DNA of 11,640 nt from an uncultured Oscillospiraceae bacterium (GTDB lineage: Bacteria > Bacillota > Clostridia > Oscillospirales > Ruminococcaceae), in contig CAJTSP010000084.1 of the NCBI GenBank assembly GCA_910578965.1, forward strand, positions 1 to 11,640, in the 5' to 3' direction. The notes below the pieces were generated by a model. That model had not been told where the DNA came from. It ran no database searches and was given only the letters and a program-made list of their open reading frames with translations. Positions 1-6,584 of the stretch are shown here, piece after piece; positions within the stretch are counted from its first letter, which is position 1; each line of letters begins with the position of its first letter. The translations under genes and the position numbers were made by a program.

Positions 1-2
1 TT

Positions 3-31
3 ATTATATAATGCGCAATCTTTCTTGAAAA
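3..31 (-). promoter_or_regulatory. possible leftward sigma-A promoter at the window edge
   Basis: On the minus strand a perfect TATAAT (+ strand 3-8) lies 17 bp from TTTTCA (26-31), a 4/6 match to the -35 box. It would drive transcription leftward, out of the window. The same AT-rich stretch also holds a TATAAT on the + strand (7-12), but its -35 would be outside the window, so the direction is uncertain. No gene is visible to confirm it. Confidence 0.35.
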
Positions 32-60
32 TTTCCAAATATCTTATCCTGCGTTAATGC

Positions 61-98
61 AAAGCTTAACCTTATTGATGCAGCGGCAAATAAGCTTT
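61..98. repeat. inverted repeat with two AAGCTT-centred boxes
   Basis: AAAGCTTA (61-68) and TAAGCTTT (91-98) are perfect inverted copies separated by 22 bp. The centres of the two AAGCTT cores (62-67 and 92-97) are 30 bp apart, close to three helical turns. They lie just upstream of the possible leftward promoter at 3-31. This could be a paired protein-binding site. It has no T-run and does not look like a terminator. Confidence 0.35.
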
Positions 99-124
99 TG
101 CCCCTGCACAGCCCAAAGAAACGC

Positions 125-171
125 AAAAAAACCGGCGCATCGTTTTTCCTTTTGAAAAAACGATGCGCCGG
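125..171 (-). terminator. strong intrinsic terminator of the AtuA operon
   Basis: On the minus strand a 16-bp perfect stem (arms 132-147 and 156-171) with an 8-nt loop is followed by seven T residues (complement of A125-131). It begins 57 nt after the stop of the last gene of the leftward operon, so it ends that transcript. Confidence 0.93.
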
Positions 172-227
172 CGCCTTTGGGGCCTGGTTTTACGCCGGGA
201 GCCCAAAAGGGCCCCGCAGCGCTTATA

Positions 228-554
228 TTATAGCTCCTGCTCCTCTACATGGATTTTCATGCGCATGACGGCGCTGCCCATGGATTTGCCCAGCGAATCC
301 AGCCGGAGGCTCATGGTGGCCCCGCCGCCTAAAGCGTGCTTCATCACAAAATTAAACCCGTTCAGGCTTGGCAGGTCATACCGGATGATTTCCCCCTTGA
401 CCATATCGCCAAAATGCGCGTGTAACGCCTCGGGCGTTACCTCCCGCGCAATGATAGAGTAATATTCCGGCTTGCGGGCGTACACGCAGACGTTGCTGGT
501 ATCGCCCTTATCCCCGCTGCGCCCATGGGCGATCTCGTTGAGATAGATTTCCAT
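228..554 (-). CDS. AtuA C-terminal-like small protein (ferredoxin-fold-like domain)
   Basis: The product has 108 residues. The sequence matches what I know of the separate C-terminal domain of AtuA-family proteins: a conserved opening with HGRSGDKGDTSN at residues 10-21, an LNGFNFVM segment at about 64-71, and a GG(x)n-LRLD-GK stretch at about 76-89. In Pseudomonas AtuA this domain is fused to the DUF1446 part; here it is a separate gene. The start ATG at 552-554 follows a GGAGGT ribosome binding site (564-569, spacing 9) that lies inside the last codons of the upstream gene. The start is only 2 bp beyond the upstream stop, which implies translational coupling. No signal peptide or membrane segment is present, so it is cytoplasmic. 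The reaction is unknown. It presumably forms a complex with the AtuA-like partner. A terminator follows at 125-171. Confidence 0.88.
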   Translation of the reverse strand: MEIYLNEIAHGRSGDKGDTSNVCVYARKPEYYSIIAREVTPEALHAHFGDMVKGEIIRYDLPSLNGFNFVMKHALGGGATMSLRLDSLGKSMGSAVMRMKIHVEEQEL

Positions 555-556
555 CC

Positions 557-1927
557 TTATTTCACCTCCAAAATGTGCGGCTCTACCTTAACGGCATCCC
601 TGGGGACGGTGGTAGGCCATAGGGCAATAACCTCCTGTACATGCGCACGGCCGCCAAAGAAGGACGCCCCCGGAGGGCCGTTGAGCTGCAGGGGGCTGAT
701 TTCGGGGATGATCTTGGCCGCCTGGGCCTTGTCCTCGCTGAATACGGCGATGCGCATCACGCATTCGTTGAGGTTTTTAAGGGCCTCCTCGCTGGTATCC
801 GCCACGTTCAGGTGCAGGCTGTTGAGCCCGATGAAGCTGATGTGCACATCCTGGGCACGCATACCCTTTTTATCCATCTTTTTTAGGATGATCTCGGCGC
901 AGTACCGGGCCTTTTCGTAGGCGTCCGGCCAGGCAAAGCTCAGCATCGAGACGGTCTTCCAGCCCTTGTGGTAGCCCACGCAGAGCTTGAGGGTGTCCGG
1001 GCGCTTTTTGCCCCGGATGTTCCCGATGCGCACCCGGTTCTCTGCCACCTGCCGGATGGTGGCCTGCGAAATGTCCACATTGACGTCCGGAGTGATGTAG
1101 TTGGCCGGGTCGTGCACCTCGTACAAAAACTGCTCCTTAACGCTCTGCTCGCTGATCAGCCCGCCGCAGTTTGGCGCCTTGGTGATCTCAAAGGTATCCT
1201 CGGTAAGCTCGGCAATCGGGAACCCAAGCTCCTCCATTTGGGGCACGCTGCGCCAGTCGTACATAAAATTGCCGCCCGAGCCCTGCCCGCCGCACTCCAG
1301 CAGATGGCCCGCCATGATGCCGCGTGCAAGGTTGTCCCAGTCGTCGTCCTGCCAGCCAAATTCGTAGGCCAGCGGGGCAAGGAAGAGCGCGCTGTCGGCT
1401 GCGCGGCCGTTCAGCACCACATCCGCCCCTGAAGCGATGCACTCCTCAATACCCTCATGGCCAATATAGGCATTGACATTGTAGATTTTGTCTACAATGT
1501 CCAAAAAGCTCCCGTCATAATCAAAGTTCGGGAAGATCCACCCCTCCTTGAGTAGCCGGGGAATCTCTGCCTTGATCTCATCGCCCAGCACATAGCCGAT
1601 TTTGTAACCGGACATGCCCGCCTGCTCGGCCCACTGCCGGGTGGCTTCCACGGCCCCCCGGATGTTCATGCCGCCGGCGTTGGTGCATATTTTGATGCCC
1701 TTTTGCCAGGCCTCTTTGCCGGCCTCTTTTAAGATGCCGTTTACAAAATCCGGCGCATAGCCGGCCGCCGGGTTTTTGATCTGCTGGCGCGCCATGATCG
1801 ACAGGGTCAGTTCTGCCAAATAATCGCAGCTCAAATATTGCAGGCTGCCCTCCCGGATCATGTGGATCGCCGCATCGGGAGAGTCGCCCCAAAACCCCTG
1901 CCCGCCGCCAATGGCTATCTTTTTCAT
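557..1927 (-). CDS. AtuA-family (DUF1446) protein
   Basis: This is a 456-residue cytoplasmic protein of the acyclic terpene utilization AtuA/DUF1446 family. Visible hallmarks are the glycine-rich N-terminus GGGQGFWGDS (7-16), CDYLAELTLSIM (34-45), NAGGMNI (83-89), VLNGRAADSAL (171-181), ECGGQGSGGNF (211-221), PNCGGL (252-257) and GPPGASFFGGR (417-427). AtuA is named from the Pseudomonas citronellol/geraniol pathway, but its reaction has not, to my knowledge, been established. Clostridial homologues need not act on terpenes. The usual fused C-terminal domain is absent and is supplied by the next gene, 2 bp away. The ATG at 1927 has an AAGGAGG site (1939-1945, spacing 11). The promoter is at 2006-2034 and the LacI-type operator at 1962-1992, so expression is probably repressed by the divergent regulator. 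The family is certain; the substrate is unknown. Confidence 0.93.
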   Translation of the reverse strand: MKKIAIGGGQGFWGDSPDAAIHMIREGSLQYLSCDYLAELTLSIMARQQIKNPAAGYAPDFVNGILKEAGKEAWQKGIKICTNAGGMNIRGAVEATRQWAEQAGMSGYKIGYVLGDEIKAEIPRLLKEGWIFPNFDYDGSFLDIVDKIYNVNAYIGHEGIEECIASGADVVLNGRAADSALFLAPLAYEFGWQDDDWDNLARGIMAGHLLECGGQGSGGNFMYDWRSVPQMEELGFPIAELTEDTFEITKAPNCGGLISEQSVKEQFLYEVHDPANYITPDVNVDISQATIRQVAENRVRIGNIRGKKRPDTLKLCVGYHKGWKTVSMLSFAWPDAYEKARYCAEIILKKMDKKGMRAQDVHISFIGLNSLHLNVADTSEEALKNLNECVMRIAVFSEDKAQAAKIIPEISPLQLNGPPGASFFGGRAHVQEVIALWPTTVPRDAVKVEPHILEVK

Positions 1928-1961
1928 TGTACCGCAAACCTCCTTTAGCTTTTCCTTAAGC

Positions 1962-1992
1962 AGGTTAAACGCTTAGCTAAAACGTTTAACCT
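1962..1992. promoter_or_regulatory. LacI-type operator between atuA-like gene and lacI-family gene
   Basis: AGGTTAAACG (1962-1971) and CGTTTAACCT (1983-1992) are perfect 10-bp inverted arms around an 11-bp spacer. Each arm ends in a central CG within A/T-rich flanks, as in LacI/GalR operators. The right arm with its flank contains the palindromic core AAACGTTT (1980-1987); the left one contains the weaker TTAAACGCTTAG (1966-1975 region). The site lies about +7 to +37 relative to the predicted start point of the leftward operon, a classic position for blocking elongation or initiation. The likely binder is the divergent LacI-family protein. Confidence 0.8.
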
Positions 1993-2005
1993 TTCAACCG
2001 CACCT

Positions 2006-2034
2006 ACTATATCCCGTTTCCGAGCCTATTGCAA
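2006..2034 (-). promoter_or_regulatory. sigma-A promoter of the AtuA operon
   Basis: The minus strand carries TTGCAA (2029-2034), a 17-bp spacer and TATAGT (2006-2011). Transcription would begin near 1999 and run into the operator and then the AAGGAGG site of the AtuA-like gene. Confidence 0.82.
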
Positions 2035-2130
2035 CCCTCTTGACGCCCGGCCCAAAAAGTTTGGCAGTTTTTACAATTTTAGGCAGGTTTAACGAAATAC
2101 AATAACAAGGCCCTAAAGCAGGCCGCTAGC

Positions 2131-2158
2131 TTGCAATCTTTAGATTTTGCTTTATACT
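2131..2158 (+). promoter_or_regulatory. sigma-A promoter of the LacI-family gene
   Basis: TTGCAA (2131-2136), a 16-bp spacer and TATACT (2153-2158). The predicted start point near 2165 leaves a leader of about 110 nt before the TTG at 2276. The -10 element is part of an 11-bp perfect odd palindrome, TATACTGTATA (2153-2163), which might be a control site but lacks the central CG of LacI operators. Confidence 0.75.
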
Positions 2159-2275
2159 GTATATTGCCCGGCAAAAACAAGCATGGTCTTGGGGAGGGCA
2201 GAAAAAGGGGACAGTGAGAAGCCTCCTTTTGCCCGGCCGCAGGGACACCACGATATTGTGAAAGGGCGTGACGTT

Positions 2276-3289
2276 TTGGTTACGATCCGCCAAATAGCAG
2301 AGGAAACCGGGTTTTCGATTGCTACCGTTTCCTTTGTGTTAAACGGCAAGGGGGATGCAAGATCCATTTCTCCCGCCACGCAAAAGGCCATCCGGGCCGC
2401 GGCGCAGCGGCTCGGTTATCGCCCTAGCCTCCCGGCTCGGGCGCTGCGCAGCGGCAAAAACCAACAGATGCGGGTTATTGGGCTTTATTTCAGCGCAGAT
2501 TATCGGTCTTCCATGATGAACCGCTTTACCAACGGCCTTTGGGCTTGCCCGCTCTGCCAAAAGCCGGACATCAGCCTGGCCATTGTGCCCTACCAGGTGG
2601 GCAGGCTCTCTCAAAACCGGGAGCTGAAAAGCCTGACACGTTTCCATGGGGTGATCTTATGCAACATGAGCGACCCAGACATGCAGTATCTGGAGGCTTC
2701 CCGCCCAAGCATGCCGGCCGTGCTCTACAACCGGACCCTTAAGAACTATCCCAGCGTTGTTGTGGACAATGCGCAGATCGGCCGTACCGCGGCGGAGGTG
2801 TTTTTTCGGCATAGGCGCCGGCACGCAGCGGTGCTGACTAACACGGTAGAGCACACCCATTCTTATCTGGATACCCGCACCCGTGCATTTTTGAAGGCCT
2901 GCACAGCCTGCGGGATGCTTACACGGCCGCCTTGCCTTTGCGGCAACCTGTACGAGGACGGATACCGCGGTGCATCGGCCCTGCTGGAAAGTGACGGCAT
3001 CGACTGCCTGTTTTGCACGTCGGACACCCTTGCATATGGGGCCATGCGGGCTATTTTGGATCGCGGGCGGCGCATCCCCCAGGATATCGAGGTCCTTTCA
3101 GCCGGAAACGGGGACCCGCAGCAGGCTGCCTATGCCTGGCCTTCCCTATCCCATATCCTCATCCCCATTGAGGCTATGGCACAGGAATGCTTCCGGCTGG
3201 TAATGGAACAGATCGACCGCCGCCCCGAAAGGCCGGAGCAAATCTGCCTGCCCACCCGGTATATCCCGCGCGAAAGCTGCGGCGGATAG
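2276..3289 (+). CDS. LacI/GalR-family transcriptional regulator
   Basis: The product from this start has 337 residues, normal for the family. It has an N-terminal LacI helix-turn-helix (residues 3-22, TIRQIAEETGFSIATVSFVL), a NGKG turn and IS-x-ATQKAI helix, and a hinge helix with PARALRSGK (53-61). A periplasmic-binding-protein-like effector domain follows: VIGLYF at about 67-72, FHGVILCN at about 113-120, VVDN at about 152-155, and CTSDTLAYGAMRAI near 237-250. I chose TTG 2276 because it puts the HTH at the normal distance from the N-terminus and follows AAAGGG (2261-2266, spacing 9). GTG 2258 and ATG 2183 are in-frame alternatives. Starts upstream of about 2165 are excluded by the promoter. 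It is divergent from the AtuA operon and likely represses it. The effector domain contains several cysteines. The ligand cannot be told from sequence. Confidence 0.93.
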   Translation: MVTIRQIAEETGFSIATVSFVLNGKGDARSISPATQKAIRAAAQRLGYRPSLPARALRSGKNQQMRVIGLYFSADYRSSMMNRFTNGLWACPLCQKPDISLAIVPYQVGRLSQNRELKSLTRFHGVILCNMSDPDMQYLEASRPSMPAVLYNRTLKNYPSVVVDNAQIGRTAAEVFFRHRRRHAAVLTNTVEHTHSYLDTRTRAFLKACTACGMLTRPPCLCGNLYEDGYRGASALLESDGIDCLFCTSDTLAYGAMRAILDRGRRIPQDIEVLSAGNGDPQQAAYAWPSLSHILIPIEAMAQECFRLVMEQIDRRPERPEQICLPTRYIPRESCGG

Positions 3290-3308
3290 CCCTATGCAAA
3301 GCGTACAC

Positions 3309-3363
3309 AAAAAAGCAGGCCGGCGCCCCCCGTTTTGCCGAGGGACGCCGGCCTGCCTTTTTT
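3309..3363. terminator. bidirectional terminator between lacI-family and chemoreceptor genes
   Basis: GCAGGCCGGCG (3315-3325) pairs perfectly with CGCCGGCCTGC (3346-3356). Six T residues follow on the + strand (3358-3363) and six A residues precede it (3309-3314), giving a T-run in the other direction too. It lies 20 nt after the LacI-family stop and about 180 nt beyond the convergent chemoreceptor stop. No better terminator is seen in 3364-3542, which otherwise holds no gene that I can support. Confidence 0.9.
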
Positions 3364-3542
3364 ATATGTCCTTTGAAATGCCCTTTCAGCCTGCAAGGTA
3401 CAAGCCGCCGCAAGGGCCCTTTACACGTTTATGCAAGGAGGGCAGGCAACCCCTGCGCTCCCCATCCCCTGCCGACAGGGCCGAAGCCTTTAGGGCGCCG
3501 GACCGCCGCTCTTGCCGGGGCCGGCAAAAGCCAAAGCCCCCT

Positions 3543-5192
3543 TTACCGCTTGAGCTGGAACTGCTGGACCTGGGTTTTGAGCTGGTTCGCCTGGCTGAAC
3601 AGCTCGCTGCTGACGGCCGCAGTCTCCTCGCTGCTGGCAGTGTTGGTCTGCACCACCGACGAAATCTGCCCAATAGCCTCGGTAACCTGCGAAATTGCAA
3701 TGGCCTCGCCGCGCACCGCCTCGGCGATAGCACCCATATCGCTGCTGGAGGCCGTGACCAGCTCGAGGGTGCTCTTCAGCCCCTCGGATACCTCGCCCAC
3801 AATCCGGCTGCCGCGTTCGGCCGCGCTTACGCTGCTCTCGATGAGGTGCTTGGTTGCCTTGGCCGCCTCATCCGATTTGGAAGCCAACTGCCGCACCTCG
3901 TCGGCCACCACCGCAAAGCCTTTGCCGGCCGCACCGGCCCGTGCAGCCTCCACCGCCGCGTTGAGGGCAAGGATGTTGGTTTGGAAAGCAATGTTCTCGA
4001 TGGTGGCGATGATCTGGCCGATCTGCTGGGAGGTGCTGCCGATGTCTGCCATGGCTGAGACCATATCCTGCATCTGCTGCCCGCTGGTGGAAACCTGACG
4101 GCTGGTCTCGTTGGCGCGTGCCTGCGCCTCGTCGGCCATCTCAACATTCTGCTTGGCATTGCGGGACAGGTCGTCCAGGGTTGCGTACAGCTCCTGCACC
4201 GCGCTGGCCTGGCTGGTGGCTCCCTGCGCCAGCGACTGCGAGCTGCTGGACATCTGCTCGGCGTTGCTCGAGATGCGTGCCTCGGCCTGGGCGATCTGGT
4301 CCATCGCGGCCGAGAGGGTATCGGTAAGGCTGTCGGCCGCCCGCTGGATGCTGGTAAAATCGCCGACATAATCCATGCCGGTAGAGGTGTTGAAGTTGCC
4401 GGTGGAAAGCTCGCCCATCAGCCGGTTGATGTCGGCCACATAGGTGTGGATCATCCCCACCGAGTGGCGCAGGGTATCGCAGAGCTGGCCCATCTCGTTG
4501 ACCGAGGTATACTCAAGCTGCAGGTCGAGGTTGCCCTCGCCCAGCGGGCGGACGCTCCGGGTAATCTGGATAATCGGGTCAACAATGCGGGTCATCACAT
4601 AATAGACCAAGCTGATAAGGCAGACCAGCGCCAGCAACAGGCAAACGCCCGAGCTGATGTTCATAAGCAGGGTGGTCTGCTTCATCTCGGCGGAGGCCGC
4701 GTCGCTGAGCGCGTTGCCCCGGGTAATAAGCTGGTCCAGCACGCCGACCAACTGCACCACGTTGGGCTGGATAGTGTCCTGGTAAAACTGCTGCGCGGCG
4801 GCAGGGTTTGCACGCAGTTGCTCGAGCACCGTGCTGGCCGACTCATGTATCGTCCGGTGCAACGGCTCGATCTGCTCACGCAGGGCGAGAACCTCGGCGT
4901 CTTTGGTACCGGCCTCGCCATACAGCCATTGGCCCAACGCGCAGGTAGTGGGATCCATGCTGCCGGTAAACTCCGTACCGGCATACAGCGCGTTGCTGAG
5001 ATTGGTCAGCCATTTGTAGTGGGCCACCTCGGCGGCCTCCGCCCGCTCAAGCACCGAAGCAGCCTCCTCGGACCTTGTATCGGTCGCCTTGATGCGGAAG
5101 GTATTGTAGGTGGTCATAAAGCTCAGCAGCAGGATGGATATGAGCGCGCAGACCACCCGGATGTTCACCGAACGTTTGATACTTTTACCCAT
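3543..5192 (-). CDS. methyl-accepting chemotaxis protein with extracytoplasmic CZB-type sensor
   Basis: This is a 549-residue transmembrane chemoreceptor. Order: basic N-terminus; TM1 about 13-30; outer helical sensor about 31-174; TM2 about 178-200; HAMP about 200-250; a second HAMP-like segment (GNFNTSTGMDYVGDF, about 265-279); then the long signalling hairpin. The tip ENIAFQTNILALNAAVEAARAG (399-420) followed by AGKGFAVVADEVRQLA (422-437) is the CheA/CheW-contact region. In the sensor, H58-x2-W61, C84-x-LG-x-W89 and H112-x3-H116 form the complete zinc-binding CZB motif, usually found in cytoplasmic receptors. There is no CheR-docking pentapeptide; the C-terminus is QFQLKR. Start ATG 5192 has GAGGAG (5200-5205, spacing 7) and a basic TM1 leader; a longer in-frame reading to 5390 lacks both and overlaps the promoter. 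No other chemotaxis genes are nearby, so it is an orphan receptor. The signal may be zinc or an oxidant acting on it (inference). Confidence 0.95.
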   Translation of the reverse strand: MGKSIKRSVNIRVVCALISILLLSFMTTYNTFRIKATDTRSEEAASVLERAEAAEVAHYKWLTNLSNALYAGTEFTGSMDPTTCALGQWLYGEAGTKDAEVLALREQIEPLHRTIHESASTVLEQLRANPAAAQQFYQDTIQPNVVQLVGVLDQLITRGNALSDAASAEMKQTTLLMNISSGVCLLLALVCLISLVYYVMTRIVDPIIQITRSVRPLGEGNLDLQLEYTSVNEMGQLCDTLRHSVGMIHTYVADINRLMGELSTGNFNTSTGMDYVGDFTSIQRAADSLTDTLSAAMDQIAQAEARISSNAEQMSSSSQSLAQGATSQASAVQELYATLDDLSRNAKQNVEMADEAQARANETSRQVSTSGQQMQDMVSAMADIGSTSQQIGQIIATIENIAFQTNILALNAAVEAARAGAAGKGFAVVADEVRQLASKSDEAAKATKHLIESSVSAAERGSRIVGEVSEGLKSTLELVTASSSDMGAIAEAVRGEAIAISQVTEAIGQISSVVQTNTASSEETAAVSSELFSQANQLKTQVQQFQLKR

Positions 5193-5375
5193 GATCTTAC
5201 TCCTCACTTGGCTTGCCGGCAAAGCATGGCCACCCTGCCGCGCCCCTCCCCGCCTGCCGCTAAAGGCAAAGGGACAGACAAAACAAACGCGGGGCGTCAG
5301 CCAGGGGCGTCTCGCGCATCCAGGGCCTGCCAAAAGGCGGGCTTTGCCAAACGGCTTTTTATATGGTTTACATAT
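5193..5375 (-). other. long 5' leader of the chemoreceptor gene
   Basis: About 180 nt separate the predicted start point (near 5375) from the ATG. The leader is GC-rich and has short stems such as GCC-GTTT-GGC and GCC-TTTT-GGC on the minus strand (around 5335-5356). I looked for the conserved core of c-di-GMP riboswitches, common upstream of clostridial chemoreceptors, and did not see it. I recognise no riboswitch class here. Confidence 0.4.
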
Positions 5376-5381
5376 ACTTAT

Positions 5382-5410
5382 AGTATACACCTGACAGACG
5401 ATTTTGGCAA
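5382..5410 (-). promoter_or_regulatory. sigma-A promoter of the chemoreceptor gene
   Basis: On the minus strand TTGCCA (5405-5410) is followed by a 17-bp spacer and TATACT (5382-5387). The -10 is half of a perfect 15-bp inverted repeat, TATACT-TAT-AGTATA (5373-5387), that also covers the predicted start point. This is a sigma-A, not a sigma-28 flagellar, promoter. The rest of the spacer to the next gene (5411-5625) shows only small GC-rich stems and no convincing + strand promoter. Confidence 0.78.
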
Positions 5411-5625
5411 TAGCCTACCCAATTTTTTCCGAGCCGAGGCTGGCGGAGCAGCAGGCGCCGGCCGGCATTATGGCGGCTGGCACGTTTTTTGCTTTTATCC
5501 CCCCATCCTCTTGCGTTTTGCACAAAGAACGGATACCATAAAGACGGTAGGGCCTGGCCCGTATTGTTTGCCGCAGGCGGCGTTGCGGGCAAGCCCGTAC
5601 AGTATGCGTCAAGGAGTGAGCTATA

Positions 5626-6504
5626 ATGGAACCGAACCAACCAAACGGGCGTCAAAAGCCCCTTCCCCTTTTGCTGCGCTGGCCGTGGATCATCCTGGTT
5701 TACCTGGCTTTGTTCGCGCTGCTGCGGCTTTGGGCCATCCCGGCGGTGCTGCTGGTGGGGGCCGTACGCAGGAAGTACAGCCCCCACGGTGTAGCCGAGG
5801 GCTACTGCCTGAGCCGTACCCGCAAAAAGCTCAACCAGCTACCGTTGGCCGTGCTGCTGCTGTTTATTGCAGTATGCGTAGGGGTTTACGCCTTGTACGG
5901 AAACATCGAGGCCCTTTACAAGCAGCTACTTGCCGGCGCTATGGCGGCTGGCCTGCTGGCGATGGGCGGCTATACCGGCTTTGCCGCCGTGCGGGACAGC
6001 TTTTTTCCCGCAAACAGCCAGTTGGCCCGGTCGATCCGCAGCCAGTTGCCCTTCCCGGACGAAGCGCCGGATGTGGCCGAGCTGTTTGGCATGGTGGACG
6101 CCGACCTTGGCGACGACCCTCTCTGGATAGGCAGCATCGGCGTTGGCAAGGAGTGGGTTCTGGGAGACAGCGCCAGCCTCATCAGCCGGATTCGCGGCAT
6201 CTTTACCATTGACCGTATCGAGCACCATCGCCGCTCAAACGGAGGCAGCACCACAAGCCGCATTTTGGAGCTGGTGCTGGTAGATGACCGGTGGAACGAG
6301 GCGGTAACCGATTTCAAGAGCCCAAAGGACCTGCAGGACGCCGCCGACTGCCTGGCCGGGCGGGTACCCGAAGCCCGGCGGGGCGGCGAAAACGCCCGCG
6401 CGGCCTTTCGCAGCATGAAGGAGGAGGAGCGCGAAGCCTTTTTGCAGGAATTTGACCGGCGGCAGGCGGCGCGGCTGGCCAGTGCAGCGCCCCGGTTTGA
6501 CTGA
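5626..6504 (+). CDS. three-helix membrane protein of unknown function
   Basis: The product has 292 residues and I do not recognise the family. Three hydrophobic segments lie in the first 120 residues (about 21-46, 72-93 and 99-120); the first two are linked by a basic loop with RRK and SRTRKK. The remaining 170 residues are soluble and mixed charged. Their middle part (about 166-222: WIGSIGVGKEWVL, a hydrophobic IRGIFTIDRIEHH strand pair, then RILELVLVDDRW) reads like a small beta-rich domain, and the end (about 225-285) is helical, with KEEEREAFLQEF. With TM3 leaving toward the cytoplasm, this domain would be inside if the N-terminus is outside; topology is unresolved. ATG 5626 has AAGGAG at 5611-5616 (spacing 9). 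The Sel1-repeat gene follows 80 bp later on the same strand with no terminator between, so the two probably form one transcript and may act together. It has no signs of truncation. Confidence 0.85.
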   Translation: MEPNQPNGRQKPLPLLLRWPWIILVYLALFALLRLWAIPAVLLVGAVRRKYSPHGVAEGYCLSRTRKKLNQLPLAVLLLFIAVCVGVYALYGNIEALYKQLLAGAMAAGLLAMGGYTGFAAVRDSFFPANSQLARSIRSQLPFPDEAPDVAELFGMVDADLGDDPLWIGSIGVGKEWVLGDSASLISRIRGIFTIDRIEHHRRSNGGSTTSRILELVLVDDRWNEAVTDFKSPKDLQDAADCLAGRVPEARRGGENARAAFRSMKEEEREAFLQEFDRRQAARLASAAPRFD

Positions 6505-6584
6505 GTTTTAAGCCGGTATCAGGCGCGGCAGGACGTCTTGCTGCACAAAACCGCCAAAACAGCATAGAAAAGGAGCTTTTTAGA

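Noticed and set aside
2081..2100. Third LacI-like half site AGGTTTAACG near 2084-2093
   Set aside because: It resembles one operator arm but has no matching inverted partner; too weak to call.
3505..3535. CTTGCCGG/CCGGCAAAAG inverted repeat just after the chemoreceptor stop
   Set aside because: No T-run follows on the minus strand; the terminator at 3309-3363 is a better candidate for both genes.
3187..4098. Rightward 303-codon open frame (and a 254-codon one) covering the LacI-family end and chemoreceptor tail
   Set aside because: It is antisense to two convincing genes, crosses a strong terminator, has low-complexity Ala/Ser/Thr composition and lacks a ribosome binding site.
5193..5375. 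c-di-GMP riboswitch upstream of the chemoreceptor
   Set aside because: Such switches are common before clostridial chemoreceptors, but the conserved GEMM core and tetraloop-receptor elements are not visible in this leader.
5193..5390. N-terminal extension of the chemoreceptor to 5390
   Set aside because: It overlaps the predicted -10 box and start point; the extension is Cys/Arg/Pro-rich. ATG 5192 has a proper ribosome binding site and leads into TM1.
4446..6212. Rightward 588-codon open frame
   Set aside because: It overlaps the chemoreceptor antisense, its promoter and the membrane protein gene in another frame. It is a product of GC-rich codon use; composition is His/Arg/Gly-rich with no domain.
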